Of a stretch of 42,226 bases of DNA, positions 9,761 to 17,439 are shown in pieces; within the stretch, counting starts at the first letter, position 1; each line of letters begins with the position of its first letter. A model generated the notes under the pieces. It searched no databases and was not told the origin of the DNA. It saw nothing but the letters and a program-made list of their open reading frames with translations. This DNA is from Methanobacteriota archaeon (GTDB taxonomy: Archaea; Thermoplasmatota; E2; DHVEG-1), in contig JAPKYE010000051.1 in the NCBI GenBank assembly GCA_026394495.1, positions 1 to 42,226 on the forward strand, given 5' to 3'. The translations under genes and the position numbers were made by a program.

Positions 9761-11898
9761 GCGGCAACCACTGCTTTTTCCCTCATATCGAAGGTTTTTC
9801 GATCAATAAACTCCTGCTGTTTACCCTTGTTCCATTGTTTAATAGGCCTAATATAACCGACGACACGGGAGTATATTTCACACTCAGTGGTTTTTTTATT
9901 CTGCAGACAAATCGGACAAGTGGGATGTTCCCCGGAAAGGTACCCATGATCAGGACAGACGCTAAACGTCGGGGTAATCGTATAGTACGGAAGCGCATAG
10001 TGCTCAGCGATACGGCGAACAAGCTTCTTCGTTGAAGAGGGATCTGGCGACTCCTCACCAAGGAACAGATGCAACACCGTACCACCAGTATACTTTGTCT
10101 GCAAGGAATCCTGAAGATCAAGCGCCTCAAAAATATCAGAAGTGTATCCAACAGGAAGCTGTGTGGAGTTCGTATAATACGGCTCAACGTTATTCCCATT
10201 ATTTCTATAGACCTCCTGGTTGTAGACTTTGATATCAGGATACTCAACTTTATCGATCTTTGCTAGTCTGTATGAAGTTCCTTCACCAGGTGTAGCCTCA
10301 AGGTTGAAGATATTCCCGGTTTCCTCTTGGAAATCAGCGATGCGTTTCCGCATATAATCCAGGGTTTTCTCAGCGAAAGCTTTTCCTTCTTTATCTGCAA
10401 TGCTCTTATTCATGAAATTATAGAGCGCATCGTTCATGCCAATCAGGCCAATCGTAGAGAAATGATTCTTCCAATATTCCCCAAAGACTTTATGAACATC
10501 AGAAAGATAAAATCGCGAATAGGGGTGAAGTCCACTGGCAGTGAGGTTTTCGATGAGTTCTCGCTTGATTTCTAGACTTTGTTTGGCAAGTACCATTATT
10601 TTATCAAGCTGCTCAAAAAAATCGTTATCATCCTTAGCAAGATAACCTATTCTAGGCATATTAATAGTGACAACACCGACAGAACCGGTCTTAGGGTTTG
10701 CACCAAAAAGTCCTCCTCCACGTTTACGAAGTTCCCTATTGTCCAATTTAAGTCTGCAACACATAGAACGTGCATCATCAGGTTTCATATCGCTATTTAT
10801 GAAATTTGAGAAGTAGGGGATTCCGTATTTAGCGGTCATAGACCATAAAGGATCCAAACCGTCATTGTCCCATTTGAAATCCTTGGTGATGTTATAAGTT
10901 GGTATGGGAAACGTAAAGGGCCGCCCCTTTGAATCACCGTCGTTCATGTTCTCTGCAAAGGCGTGGTTGATCATGTCCATTTCTTCGACATATTCACTAT
11001 AATTGTTATCTGTGAGTTCTCCGCCGATAATCGCTGGCTCATCATTCAGATAACTGGGGACCGTAAGATCCATGGTTATGTTCGAGAATGGTGACTGGAA
11101 ACCTACCCGTGTTGGGACATTCATGTTGAAGAGGAATTTCTGCATTTCTTGCTTGACTTGGTCGTAGTTTAGATTATCTTTATGGATGAATGGTGCAAGG
11201 AGGGAATCAAAGTTAGAGAGTGCTTGAGCGCCTGCCGCTTCCCCTTGAAGGGTGTAGAGGTAGTTGACAATATGCATGAGTGCTGTGCCGAAGTGTTTTG
11301 CTGGTTTGCTTTCTATTTTTCCTGAGACTCCTTTAAATCCAAGTAACAGTAGATCTTTGAGGTCCCAGCCCACGCAGTACGGCCCGAGTGTTCCAAGATC
11401 GTGAATGTGGTAGTCTCCATGGGTATGTGCTTCTCCAATCTCTGGTGGATAAATCTTGTTGAGCCAGTAATGTGAGATGATGTTTTCTGTGGCGTAGACG
11501 TTGAGTCCTTGGAGAGAATAGCTCATGTTGCTGTTTTCGTTGACCTTCCAGTCCATCATACTCAGATATCCATCAACGACATCGATGTCTTTGAGGAGTC
11601 CTCCGATGTCTCTCATGTCCTGGTGTTGTTTACGGTAGAGGATGTAGGCTTTTGCCGTCTTTGCATGACCTGATTCGATGATGACTTTTTCTACGGCGTC
11701 TTGTACTTGTTCGACTGTGAGGATTTCTCCGCGTTTTTGTTCTTTTTCTAGTAAAGCTAGGACTTTTTCCGTTAGTTGGGATGCTTTTGTATAGTCTTTG
11801 CCGCCGACTGCTTGGGCTGCTTTCCAGATTGCATCAGTTATTTTCACAGGGTTAAAGTCTGCAATTGTTCCATCTCGTTTTTTTATTTTTCGTATCAT
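9757..11898 (-). CDS. nrdD: Anaerobic ribonucleoside-triphosphate reductase, class III
   Basis: This 713-residue, oxygen-sensitive glycyl-radical enzyme reduces ribonucleoside triphosphates to deoxyribonucleotides for DNA synthesis. An ATP-cone domain occupies about the first 90 residues (IRKIKKRDGTIADFNPVKI). The catalytic barrel follows. Near the C-terminus lies a zinc site with Cys648, Cys661, Cys664 and Cys673 (CPDHG, CPIC), and the glycyl radical is at Gly681 in RVVGYIRP. It starts 7 bases after the nrdR stop and overlaps nrdG by four bases. Expression is likely controlled by NrdR at the promoter upstream of nrdR. Confidence 0.96.
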   Translation of the reverse strand: MIRKIKKRDGTIADFNPVKITDAIWKAAQAVGGKDYTKASQLTEKVLALLEKEQKRGEILTVEQVQDAVEKVIIESGHAKTAKAYILYRKQHQDMRDIGGLLKDIDVVDGYLSMMDWKVNENSNMSYSLQGLNVYATENIISHYWLNKIYPPEIGEAHTHGDYHIHDLGTLGPYCVGWDLKDLLLLGFKGVSGKIESKPAKHFGTALMHIVNYLYTLQGEAAGAQALSNFDSLLAPFIHKDNLNYDQVKQEMQKFLFNMNVPTRVGFQSPFSNITMDLTVPSYLNDEPAIIGGELTDNNYSEYVEEMDMINHAFAENMNDGDSKGRPFTFPIPTYNITKDFKWDNDGLDPLWSMTAKYGIPYFSNFINSDMKPDDARSMCCRLKLDNRELRKRGGGLFGANPKTGSVGVVTINMPRIGYLAKDDNDFFEQLDKIMVLAKQSLEIKRELIENLTASGLHPYSRFYLSDVHKVFGEYWKNHFSTIGLIGMNDALYNFMNKSIADKEGKAFAEKTLDYMRKRIADFQEETGNIFNLEATPGEGTSYRLAKIDKVEYPDIKVYNQEVYRNNGNNVEPYYTNSTQLPVGYTSDIFEALDLQDSLQTKYTGGTVLHLFLGEESPDPSSTKKLVRRIAEHYALPYYTITPTFSVCPDHGYLSGEHPTCPICLQNKKTTECEIYSRVVGYIRPIKQWNKGKQQEFIDRKTFDMREKAVVAA

Positions 11899-11904
11899 AG
11901 ATTT

Positions 11905-12372
11905 TCATCGCTCCTCGGTTATTTGTTCTTCTGCGAGGTTTTTTACCTCTTGTTCGAAATTTGTCACGTCAGTGAAGGATCGGTACACTGAGGCGAACCT
12001 GATGTAGGCTACTTGGTCAAGATCTTTGAGGCAGTCCATGACGAATTCTCCAATGGTTGAAGTGGGTATTTCTTCATGTCCAAGTCGTCGTATTTTTTCT
12101 TCGATACAATCGAGGGTCTCTTCTATTTTTTCTCGGTTGATTGGGCGTTTTTCAAGTGCCTTCATCATGCCGTTTTTTATTTTATTTCTATCGAATTTTT
12201 CTCGTCTGCCGTCTTTTTTGATTACGTGGAGTGGGGACAGTTCTATGTATTCATATGTTGTGAATCGTTTGTTGCAGTTGAGGCATTCTCGTCTGCGTCT
12301 GATGGAATAGGATTCTGTGTCCCTGGAGTCGGTTACTTTTGTGTCAATGTGGTTACAATATGGGCACTTCAT
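11905..12372 (-). CDS. nrdR: Ribonucleotide reductase regulator NrdR
   Basis: NrdR represses ribonucleotide reductase genes when ATP/dATP bound to its ATP-cone signals enough deoxynucleotides. The 155-residue protein has a zinc ribbon with Cys3, Cys6, Cys30 and Cys33 (MKCPYC, CLNC), the conserved RRRREC stretch, and then an ATP-cone (VIKKDGRREKFDRNKI). The frame also opens at a GTG at 12381, but a GGAG ribosome binding site sits right against that codon and about 8 bases before the ATG at 12372. Family members normally begin MKCP or MRCP, so the ATG is preferred. NrdR is overwhelmingly bacterial, so its presence in an archaeal-looking window, as first gene of the nrdDG operon, suggests ancient or recent transfer. 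Confidence 0.92.
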   Translation of the reverse strand: MKCPYCNHIDTKVTDSRDTESYSIRRRRECLNCNKRFTTYEYIELSPLHVIKKDGRREKFDRNKIKNGMMKALEKRPINREKIEETLDCIEEKIRRLGHEEIPTSTIGEFVMDCLKDLDQVAYIRFASVYRSFTDVTNFEQEVKNLAEEQITEER

Positions 12373-12388
12373 CCATCTCACTCCATAT

Positions 12389-12414
12389 ACAATATCTTGT
12401 GGTTTAAAAATTTT
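12389..12414 (-). promoter_or_regulatory. nrdRDG promoter with candidate NrdR operator
   Basis: On the minus strand a TATA-like TTTTTAAA (about 12403-12414) is followed by the near-palindrome ACAAGATATTGT (12389-12400), just before the start codon. The palindrome has the ACAA/TTGT ends and AT-rich centre of NrdR boxes, and it lies where bound repressor would block the transcription start. Only one box is clear, whereas bacterial promoters usually have two. Confidence 0.45.
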
Positions 12415-12686
12415 TCACTACAGCATGTTGTATGTTGAGGGGGGTTTTTATAGTTTTTTATTTAATCAATAATTTGGAGGTCGTTTACCAATTTTTGGCT
12501 GTCACTATTGGTGATTTTTTTGAGGATTTTGTAGATTTTTTGAATTGATATTTATTGATGTTGGTTTGTTTTTCATTGAAAAATTTTGTTATTAACAACA
12601 AATAAAGTGAAAATGAACAAAATATTTATAATTATTTAAAATACATATTAAATATTTTTATAAAAATAGATGCTACGGGTGGAAAA

Positions 12687-12830
12687 ATGATTAAAAAAAG
12701 ATATGAACAACACTTATATTCGAGAAAGAATAAAAGACATATCATTCAAAGAAAAAATACAAAACCAAAAAGAAAAAACGATAACAATTTGTGTGGCAAT
12801 AATTCAACATCCACATATTATTTTATTTAG
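12687..12830 (+). CDS. Possible small basic protein, 47 residues
   Basis: The ATG at 12687 is preceded five bases upstream by a GGGTGG ribosome binding site, and TATA-like sequences (TTTAAAATA near 12634 and TATAAAAATA near 12659) lie upstream. The predicted peptide starts MIKKRYEQHLYSRKNKRH and is very rich in Lys, Arg and Asn, with one Cys near its end. I recognise no family. In AT-rich intergenic DNA such composition can arise by chance, so only the placement of start signals supports it. The rest of 12415-12686 holds nothing I can identify. Confidence 0.3.
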   Translation: MIKKRYEQHLYSRKNKRHIIQRKNTKPKRKNDNNLCGNNSTSTYYFI

Positions 12831-12880
12831 TAAGATTTATATATATGATGCACATTTCATTTAGTAAGAGGAAAAAAAAT

Positions 12881-13162
12881 ATGAAAACAAAAATTATAAT
12901 CGGATGTTTGTTAGCTGTATGCATGCTGGCGATACTTCCATCGATATCTGCAGTGGAAGCCCAAAATATAAAAACCGTGAACAAAACAGAACTTCTCAAA
13001 CAAATACGAGAGATGACGCCCCAACAGATAAAAAAATTAATAACAGAAAAACTAGGGACTACTGAAACAACAGGAATCGTAACTCTTGCATTAACACTCC
13101 TAATATCCCTTCTCGCTCTGCTACCAGTACTCCTTGCACTGCTTTGGGCAATAATAATCTAA
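12881..13162 (+). CDS. Small secreted or membrane protein, unknown function
   Basis: The protein has 93 residues: a signal peptide (MKTKIIIGCLLAVCMLAILP ending near SAVEA), a short charged helix (KTELLKQIREMTPQQIKKLI), and a hydrophobic C-terminal helix (LALTLLISLLALLPVLLALL). It is probably exported and anchored by its tail, with only about 35 residues exposed. The ATG at 12881 has AGAGG nine bases upstream. An in-frame ATG at 12845 is too close to the TATA-like ATTTATATATATG (about 12833-12846) to be on the transcript. A T-rich stretch after 13175 may end transcription. I do not recognise a family. Confidence 0.65.
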   Translation: MKTKIIIGCLLAVCMLAILPSISAVEAQNIKTVNKTELLKQIREMTPQQIKKLITEKLGTTETTGIVTLALTLLISLLALLPVLLALLWAIII

Positions 13163-13245
13163 AAACAGTTCTTCCCACTTTATTATTTTTTTCTAAACAA
13201 CCAATTAGGTTAGAAAATCATAGATTTACGTCTAAAAAAATAATC

Positions 13246-13875
13246 TCACAACGATACATTCACCATGTCATGTACCGCATGCTTTACAAGACTGCAGACA
13301 TCAATTTGTTGTTCCTCTTGTTCAACATCTAAAACAACTGCTCTTGTCGCAGGTTTCATTGGAACCGCAGAACACCCAGCAGACCGTACAATCGAAAGAT
13401 CATACGTCCCAATCCTTTTTGCGATGCGAACAACATCTTCTTTATCAAAACCAATCAACGGACGAAAAATAGGGATCGTTGTTGCTTTTTCAACAACACG
13501 AATATTTTGAAGTGTCTGAGAGGCGACCTGACCAAGAGAATCACCCATAATGATCGCAGAAGCATGTTCTTTACGTGCAATCGCTTCAGCATAACGCAAC
13601 ATCATCCGTTTACAGAACACACAGGTAAACCTAGCATTACACTGCTGTTGAAAACTAGTTAATGCTTGTCCATGAGGCACCACATACGCTTTGGTTTTAC
13701 AGGTAAGCAGAAGATGAAGAAAACGTGCAAGGTTGGTAAAATTCTTGATTTCGCGATCATCAGTAAACGGCCGATTATCTGCATGAACAAAAATAATCTC
13801 CTCGGCTTTATCTGCTAAAAGGTAGGTTGCAACTGGTGAATCAATCCCACTGGACACAAGTGACACGAATTTCAT
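13246..13875 (-). CDS. Stand-alone ThiI-type PP-loop sulfurtransferase domain
   Basis: This 209-residue protein matches the C-terminal ATP-pyrophosphatase domain of ThiI, which adenylates tRNA uridine-8 for 4-thiouridine formation. The PP-loop is SSGIDS at residues 8-13 (usual form SGGxDS). A Cys85-x-x-Cys88 pair (CVFCKR), like that used by methanogen ThiI proteins in place of a rhodanese domain, is present, as is the later AGCSAVP motif with Cys168. The N-terminal ferredoxin-like and THUMP domains, which bind tRNA in full ThiI, are missing, so another protein must supply tRNA binding or the substrate differs. Its start overlaps the cutA stop by four bases, in a DUF123-cutA-thiI-like unit. 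Confidence 0.75.
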   Translation of the reverse strand: MKFVSLVSSGIDSPVATYLLADKAEEIIFVHADNRPFTDDREIKNFTNLARFLHLLLTCKTKAYVVPHGQALTSFQQQCNARFTCVFCKRMMLRYAEAIARKEHASAIIMGDSLGQVASQTLQNIRVVEKATTIPIFRPLIGFDKEDVVRIAKRIGTYDLSIVRSAGCSAVPMKPATRAVVLDVEQEEQQIDVCSLVKHAVHDMVNVSL

Positions 13876-14195
13876 TTAGTCTCATCTACAATAAATGTAA
13901 GATAATCTTTCAATCCGCCGATGATCGGCAGAACAACAATCGCTGGAACCTCATACGGATGATGTTCTTTTATTTTCTGAATTACCTGCTTCACATGACG
14001 CTCAGTTGTTTTCGCAAGCAACAGATATTCATTTCCTTCTTCGATCGTCCCTTTCCACCGGTAGACAGATATGATCTTTGGAACGATGTTGACACAGGCA
14101 GCAAGTTTTTCTTCAACAAGTACATGTGCGATCTTCTTTGCATTCTTTTTCGTATCAACAATGCTATAGACAATTGCAGGCGTATAACTTTCCAT
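13872..14195 (-). CDS. cutA: CutA-like divalent cation tolerance protein
   Basis: This is a small trimeric ferredoxin-like-fold protein of 107 residues. The family signature is clear: EKLAACVNI, then VYRWKGTIEEGNEYLLLAKT, and HPYEVPAIVVLPI. CutA was named for copper tolerance in E. coli, but its biochemical role is still uncertain; trimers can bind metals and small ligands. The frame opens with a TTG at 14213. I prefer the ATG at 14195 because members begin just before the first beta-strand (PAIVYSIV). It lies 25 bases after DUF123 and overlaps the ThiI-like gene by four bases. Confidence 0.9.
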   Translation of the reverse strand: MESYTPAIVYSIVDTKKNAKKIAHVLVEEKLAACVNIVPKIISVYRWKGTIEEGNEYLLLAKTTERHVKQVIQKIKEHHPYEVPAIVVLPIIGGLKDYLTFIVDETK

Positions 14196-14220
14196 ACCTA
14201 CGCCATATGTCAAATTGATT

Positions 14221-14619
14221 TTAAGGGTTTGCTTTCTGCATATGCAATTCTTTGATCAATGATGAAATTTCTTTGTTTGACCCGAAAAACAAATGACTCG
14301 CACATGAACAATCACTACAGCCAAACCCGACAACAGAACTGAAATGTTGTTGAAAAAATTGTGCAATGTCACATTCAATTCGTATCAAACTTTCTTTGTA
14401 ATAGACTTCAGTAATATTTGCATGTTCCAAAAGATAATCAATATGCCAATGACGTTTTTTCTGTACACGTACATGCCGATTTATCCTTTGCTGTAGTCCA
14501 TTCATCGCTGATCCCACATAGACGTACGTATTTTTTGGAAACAGGATACTTCCCAGTTTTCCAATCGTGATCACCGAATCGTTTTTAACGCAGATTACCA
14601 GCAGATATACACCCTTCAT
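14221..14619 (-). CDS. DUF123 (GIY-YIG-like) protein
   Basis: This 132-residue protein belongs to the archaeal DUF123 family, distantly related to GIY-YIG nucleases and sometimes fused to endonuclease III. Visible family features are GVYLLV at the N-terminus, YVYVGSAMNGLQQRINRH, WHIDYLL, the conserved glutamate in RIECDIAQFF, and the Cys-rich GFGCSDCSC followed by SHLF. It may act on damaged or branched DNA, but its activity is unproven. The start is ATG at 14619; a TTG directly before it is also in frame. A TATA-like TGCTTAAATC lies about 30 bases upstream, fitting a leaderless transcript that continues into cutA and the ThiI-like gene. Confidence 0.85.
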   Translation of the reverse strand: MKGVYLLVICVKNDSVITIGKLGSILFPKNTYVYVGSAMNGLQQRINRHVRVQKKRHWHIDYLLEHANITEVYYKESLIRIECDIAQFFQQHFSSVVGFGCSDCSCASHLFFGSNKEISSLIKELHMQKANP

Positions 14620-14709
14620 CAAAGAAACAGAAACATTTACTGTGATTTAAGCACTTTTCACATACAATACAAAATGAGTGCGTTTTTTTGTGTTCTTACG
14701 TTCAAGGAA

Positions 14710-14769
14710 GAGTCTGGAAAAAAGGAATTGGATGGGATGCACTACCCTTAGCATTCGTACTCCAGACTC
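14710..14769. repeat. Nine-base inverted repeat in an intergenic region
   Basis: GAGTCTGGA at 14710-14718 is the exact reverse complement of TCCAGACTC at 14761-14769, with 42 bases between that also contain partly complementary GGGATGC and GCATTC. The minus-strand reading could alternatively be a gene fragment (THVTNIGGVWSTNAKGSASH), but no family was recognised. Nothing else is seen in the 14620-14874 gap. Confidence 0.4.
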
Positions 14770-14874
14770 CCCCAATATTTGTAACATGTGTCTCTTTATA
14801 AAACCAGTTGTTCTCCCAAAGAATAAATTCCGTTCACATAATGCTTAATAACCGCTCATTCATATGCAGATAAC

Positions 14875-15240
14875 GTGTCTACTCATACTGCTTCAATTAT
14901 CGATATACAAACACTTGATGATGCAAGAAAAAACATCCATGACATTGGCAGTGATCCTCTCAGCATCGACATCATGGCACCAAAAGCAATTTTTAAAATA
15001 ATCAAACTTTGCGATGTTGTTCTTCAGGATGCAATCATCATCAAACAAGACATGCTCTCAATAGGCGGAGAAGTTGCAATCCCCAAAAACGCGTTTCAAC
15101 TCAAAGAAAAACCTGCGGGCATCCTCATTATGGGAACACTCAAACAACACCGTGAACTTGTCGAAAAACTCAACCGACATTACCCAAGGATTAAAACAAT
15201 TGCAAAAGAACTTGCGCAGATTATAAAAGAGATACAATAA
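14875..15240 (+). CDS. Stand-alone domain like the N-terminal region of dihydropteroate synthases
   Basis: The 121-residue protein resembles, from memory, the roughly 120-residue segment that precedes the catalytic barrel in many archaeal and some bacterial dihydropteroate synthase-type proteins: IGSDPLSIDIMAPKAIF, then QDMLSIGGEVAIP, then GILIMGTLKQHRELVEKL. The pterin-binding barrel itself is absent, since the frame stops and a convergent phosphate transporter follows 8 bases later. It may pair with a separately encoded barrel in pterin or folate-like cofactor synthesis. The start is GTG at 14875; TTAATAA centred about 27 bases upstream fits a leaderless transcript. Recognition of the domain is moderately sure and its function is inferred. 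Confidence 0.55.
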   Translation: MSTHTASIIDIQTLDDARKNIHDIGSDPLSIDIMAPKAIFKIIKLCDVVLQDAIIIKQDMLSIGGEVAIPKNAFQLKEKPAGILIMGTLKQHRELVEKLNRHYPRIKTIAKELAQIIKEIQ

Positions 15241-15248
15241 CCCTGTTT

Positions 15249-16277
15249 TTAGATGAAGAAATGTAAGATATAGAATGCAATGAATCCGATGGCGGCGCTA
15301 ATAGGGATTGTAAGAATCCACACCCAGACTATTGATCGCGCGACGCCCCAGCGGACCGCACTCAATCTCTTTGTCGCACCAACACCCATGATCGATGAAC
15401 TGATCACATGTGTCGTACTCACTGGAATCCCTGCTATTGATGCACCAATGATTGTAGCTGCACTCGCTGTTTCCGCTGCGAATCCATGGACCGGTCGAAG
15501 TTTTGTGATCCGATGGCCCATGGTTCGAACAATCCGCCATCCACCCGCAAGTGTCCCTAGTGCGATCGCCGCATGAGCCGATAAAATCACCCAGATGGGA
15601 ACAGGAAGATTATTTGGATCAACACCTACGCTGAAATACCCGATACTGAAAAGAAGAGGTGTGATAATCCCCATGGTTTTCTGTGCATCATTTGTCCCAT
15701 GGCTGAAGCTAAAAAGTGCCGCAGAAACAAGCTGTAGTTTCCGGAAATGATGATCCACTTTAGATTGGGATGTTTTTCGGCAGATCCAGAGAACCGCGAC
15801 CATAAAGAAAAATCCACAGGCAAGTCCAATGAGTGGAGAAAGAATCATGAACATAGCGGCTAATGTCACTGTCTCAAATTTGATAGCAGCAAGACCCCCT
15901 GCAGATATCCCCGCACCCATCATCCCACCGATCAATGCATGAGACGATGAGGATGGCAGCCCCCAGTACCAGGTAATCAGATTCCAACTAATCGCACCAA
16001 TAAGGCCTCCAAGGACGATATACGGAATTATTTCCATGGCTACGTTGCCCAAATGGATAATTTTACTAATCGTACTTGCAACAGCAACACCAAAACCAAA
16101 CGCGGCAATAAAATTAAAAAACGCAGCAAACGCAACTGCTTTTTTTGGGGTGAGAACCTTTGTAGAGACTACGGTTGCGATCGAATTTGCTGAATCATGA
16201 AAACCATTAGTGAAATCAAAAGCAAGGGCGACAAAGATAATGATAATTACTAAGATCACGGTGGAAGTGATAATCAT
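15249..16277 (-). CDS. pit: PiT-family inorganic phosphate transporter
   Basis: This 342-residue membrane permease imports phosphate, usually as a metal-phosphate complex driven by a cation gradient. The inverted-repeat signatures of the family are present: DFTNGFHDSANSIATVV at 21-37 and FSHGTNDAQKTMG from 191. Each half also has the matching loop, GLPSSSSHALIGG at 106-118 and GIPVSTTHVISSSIMG near 290. Around ten hydrophobic segments are visible. It follows the PhoU-like gene after 12 bases, a common pairing in bacteria and archaea. Confidence 0.93.
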   Translation of the reverse strand: MIITSTVILVIIIIFVALAFDFTNGFHDSANSIATVVSTKVLTPKKAVAFAAFFNFIAAFGFGVAVASTISKIIHLGNVAMEIIPYIVLGGLIGAISWNLITWYWGLPSSSSHALIGGMMGAGISAGGLAAIKFETVTLAAMFMILSPLIGLACGFFFMVAVLWICRKTSQSKVDHHFRKLQLVSAALFSFSHGTNDAQKTMGIITPLLFSIGYFSVGVDPNNLPVPIWVILSAHAAIALGTLAGGWRIVRTMGHRITKLRPVHGFAAETASAATIIGASIAGIPVSTTHVISSSIMGVGATKRLSAVRWGVARSIVWVWILTIPISAAIGFIAFYILHFFI

Positions 16278-16289
16278 TCTTGTCCATCC

Positions 16290-16919
16290 TTACGTATATT
16301 TCACCAAGATGTCTCCAATCACATCAGCGACATCCTCACATCGATCAATCGCAGATTCCATGTTATCATAAAGTTCTTTTACCTTGATTATTTCAACTGC
16401 ATCTTTTGTTTCAAAAAGCTCCGCTGTTGCTTTCCTCAACAACATATCTCCTTCGTTTTCAAGTGTGTTGACTTCTTTGCAAAAATTTCTAATATGTGCA
16501 GCTTCTTTGAAATTTCGCAGCAGAGAGATCCCATGATTCACATTCATAGTAGCACGTTGAAGGGTTCGTGCAAATTCAAGCATGTATATCGGTGGTTTTT
16601 TTATTTTGTATAAAACCAGTCTTTCAGCAACGCCTTCAACATAATCAAGGATATCATCAAGGGAACTTGTCAGCGAAGAGATGTCCTCTCTGTCAATCGG
16701 GGTGATAAATGTTTTGTTCAACTCTGAGAAAATATCATGGACCATGCGGTCCCCTTCGTTTTCTATACGTTTTATTTTCTCTCGTTTCTGATCGAGATCG
16801 GTATAATGTTCAAGCATATCCACAAGTGCATCAACGCCTACGACAACATTTTTACTTTGTTTCTCAATCATATCAAAAAAATGTTTTTCCTGAGGAATCA
16901 TCCATGACAGAAAGCCCAT
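16290..16919 (-). CDS. PhoU-like DUF47 protein partnered with PiT
   Basis: This 209-residue, all-helical cytoplasmic protein belongs to the DUF47/PhoU-like family that accompanies PiT phosphate transporters and probably adjusts their activity. Typical family sequence includes EGDRMVHDIFSELNKTFITP, then DREDISSLTSSLDDILDYVEG, and ENEGDMLLRKATAELF; the acidic ExxD clusters would bind metal. It is the first gene of the two-gene unit. Its start (MGFLSWMIPQEKHFFDM) matches family members. Confidence 0.9.
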   Translation of the reverse strand: MGFLSWMIPQEKHFFDMIEKQSKNVVVGVDALVDMLEHYTDLDQKREKIKRIENEGDRMVHDIFSELNKTFITPIDREDISSLTSSLDDILDYVEGVAERLVLYKIKKPPIYMLEFARTLQRATMNVNHGISLLRNFKEAAHIRNFCKEVNTLENEGDMLLRKATAELFETKDAVEIIKVKELYDNMESAIDRCEDVADVIGDILVKYT

Positions 16920-17135
16920 GTTACTTCAAGCCCCCATTGTTTTTTTAAGGATAACGACTGTTGCCGCACCCAACATCGCTTAATAGAATATAAACCCTGC
17001 TCATCAGGAGAGAAGATATGTCTTTATAGAACAAATGTTGCCATTATTAACAAAAAAACATTAAACATTCTGTGATTTCAATTACTGATAACCTCCCAAA
17101 AAATTTAATATCAAGAGTAAGATTCGTACACTCTA

Positions 17136-17369
17136 ATGATAAATTTAAGAAAAACTTTCGAAGAAACAGGCGAAAAAGGATTTAATCGAAGTAAAAATTA
17201 TAATGTATATTATTACTTATTTTGGATTCCTCTGTTCCTCTTAATGATTCCAATTGTATATATAAGCGATTACTTTCGCATTCCAATTGTAATTGGTGGT
17301 ATTTTCGGCTTCTTAATTTGTATTCTGTTATGCGCCTATCTTTTAAAATTTTTTGAAAAAACAAAATAG
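17136..17369 (+). CDS. Small membrane protein, two predicted helices
   Basis: The protein has 77 residues, with a charged N-terminus (INLRKTFEETGEKGFNRSKN) followed by two hydrophobic helices (YYLFWIPLFLLMIPIVYI and IVIGGIFGFLICILLCAYLL) and a basic end. A TATA-like AAATTTAATA sits about 29 bases before the ATG, fitting a leaderless mRNA. No family is recognised. It is convergent with the OPT transporter, and the 16920-17135 gap before it holds promoters only. Confidence 0.55.
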   Translation: MINLRKTFEETGEKGFNRSKNYNVYYYLFWIPLFLLMIPIVYISDYFRIPIVIGGIFGFLICILLCAYLLKFFEKTK

Positions 17370-17439
17370 AAAATATCTTATCTAAATAATCATGTGTGTT
17401 TTCATAACAAAGGATTGTTTTTCTGTTTCATCTGTTTTT

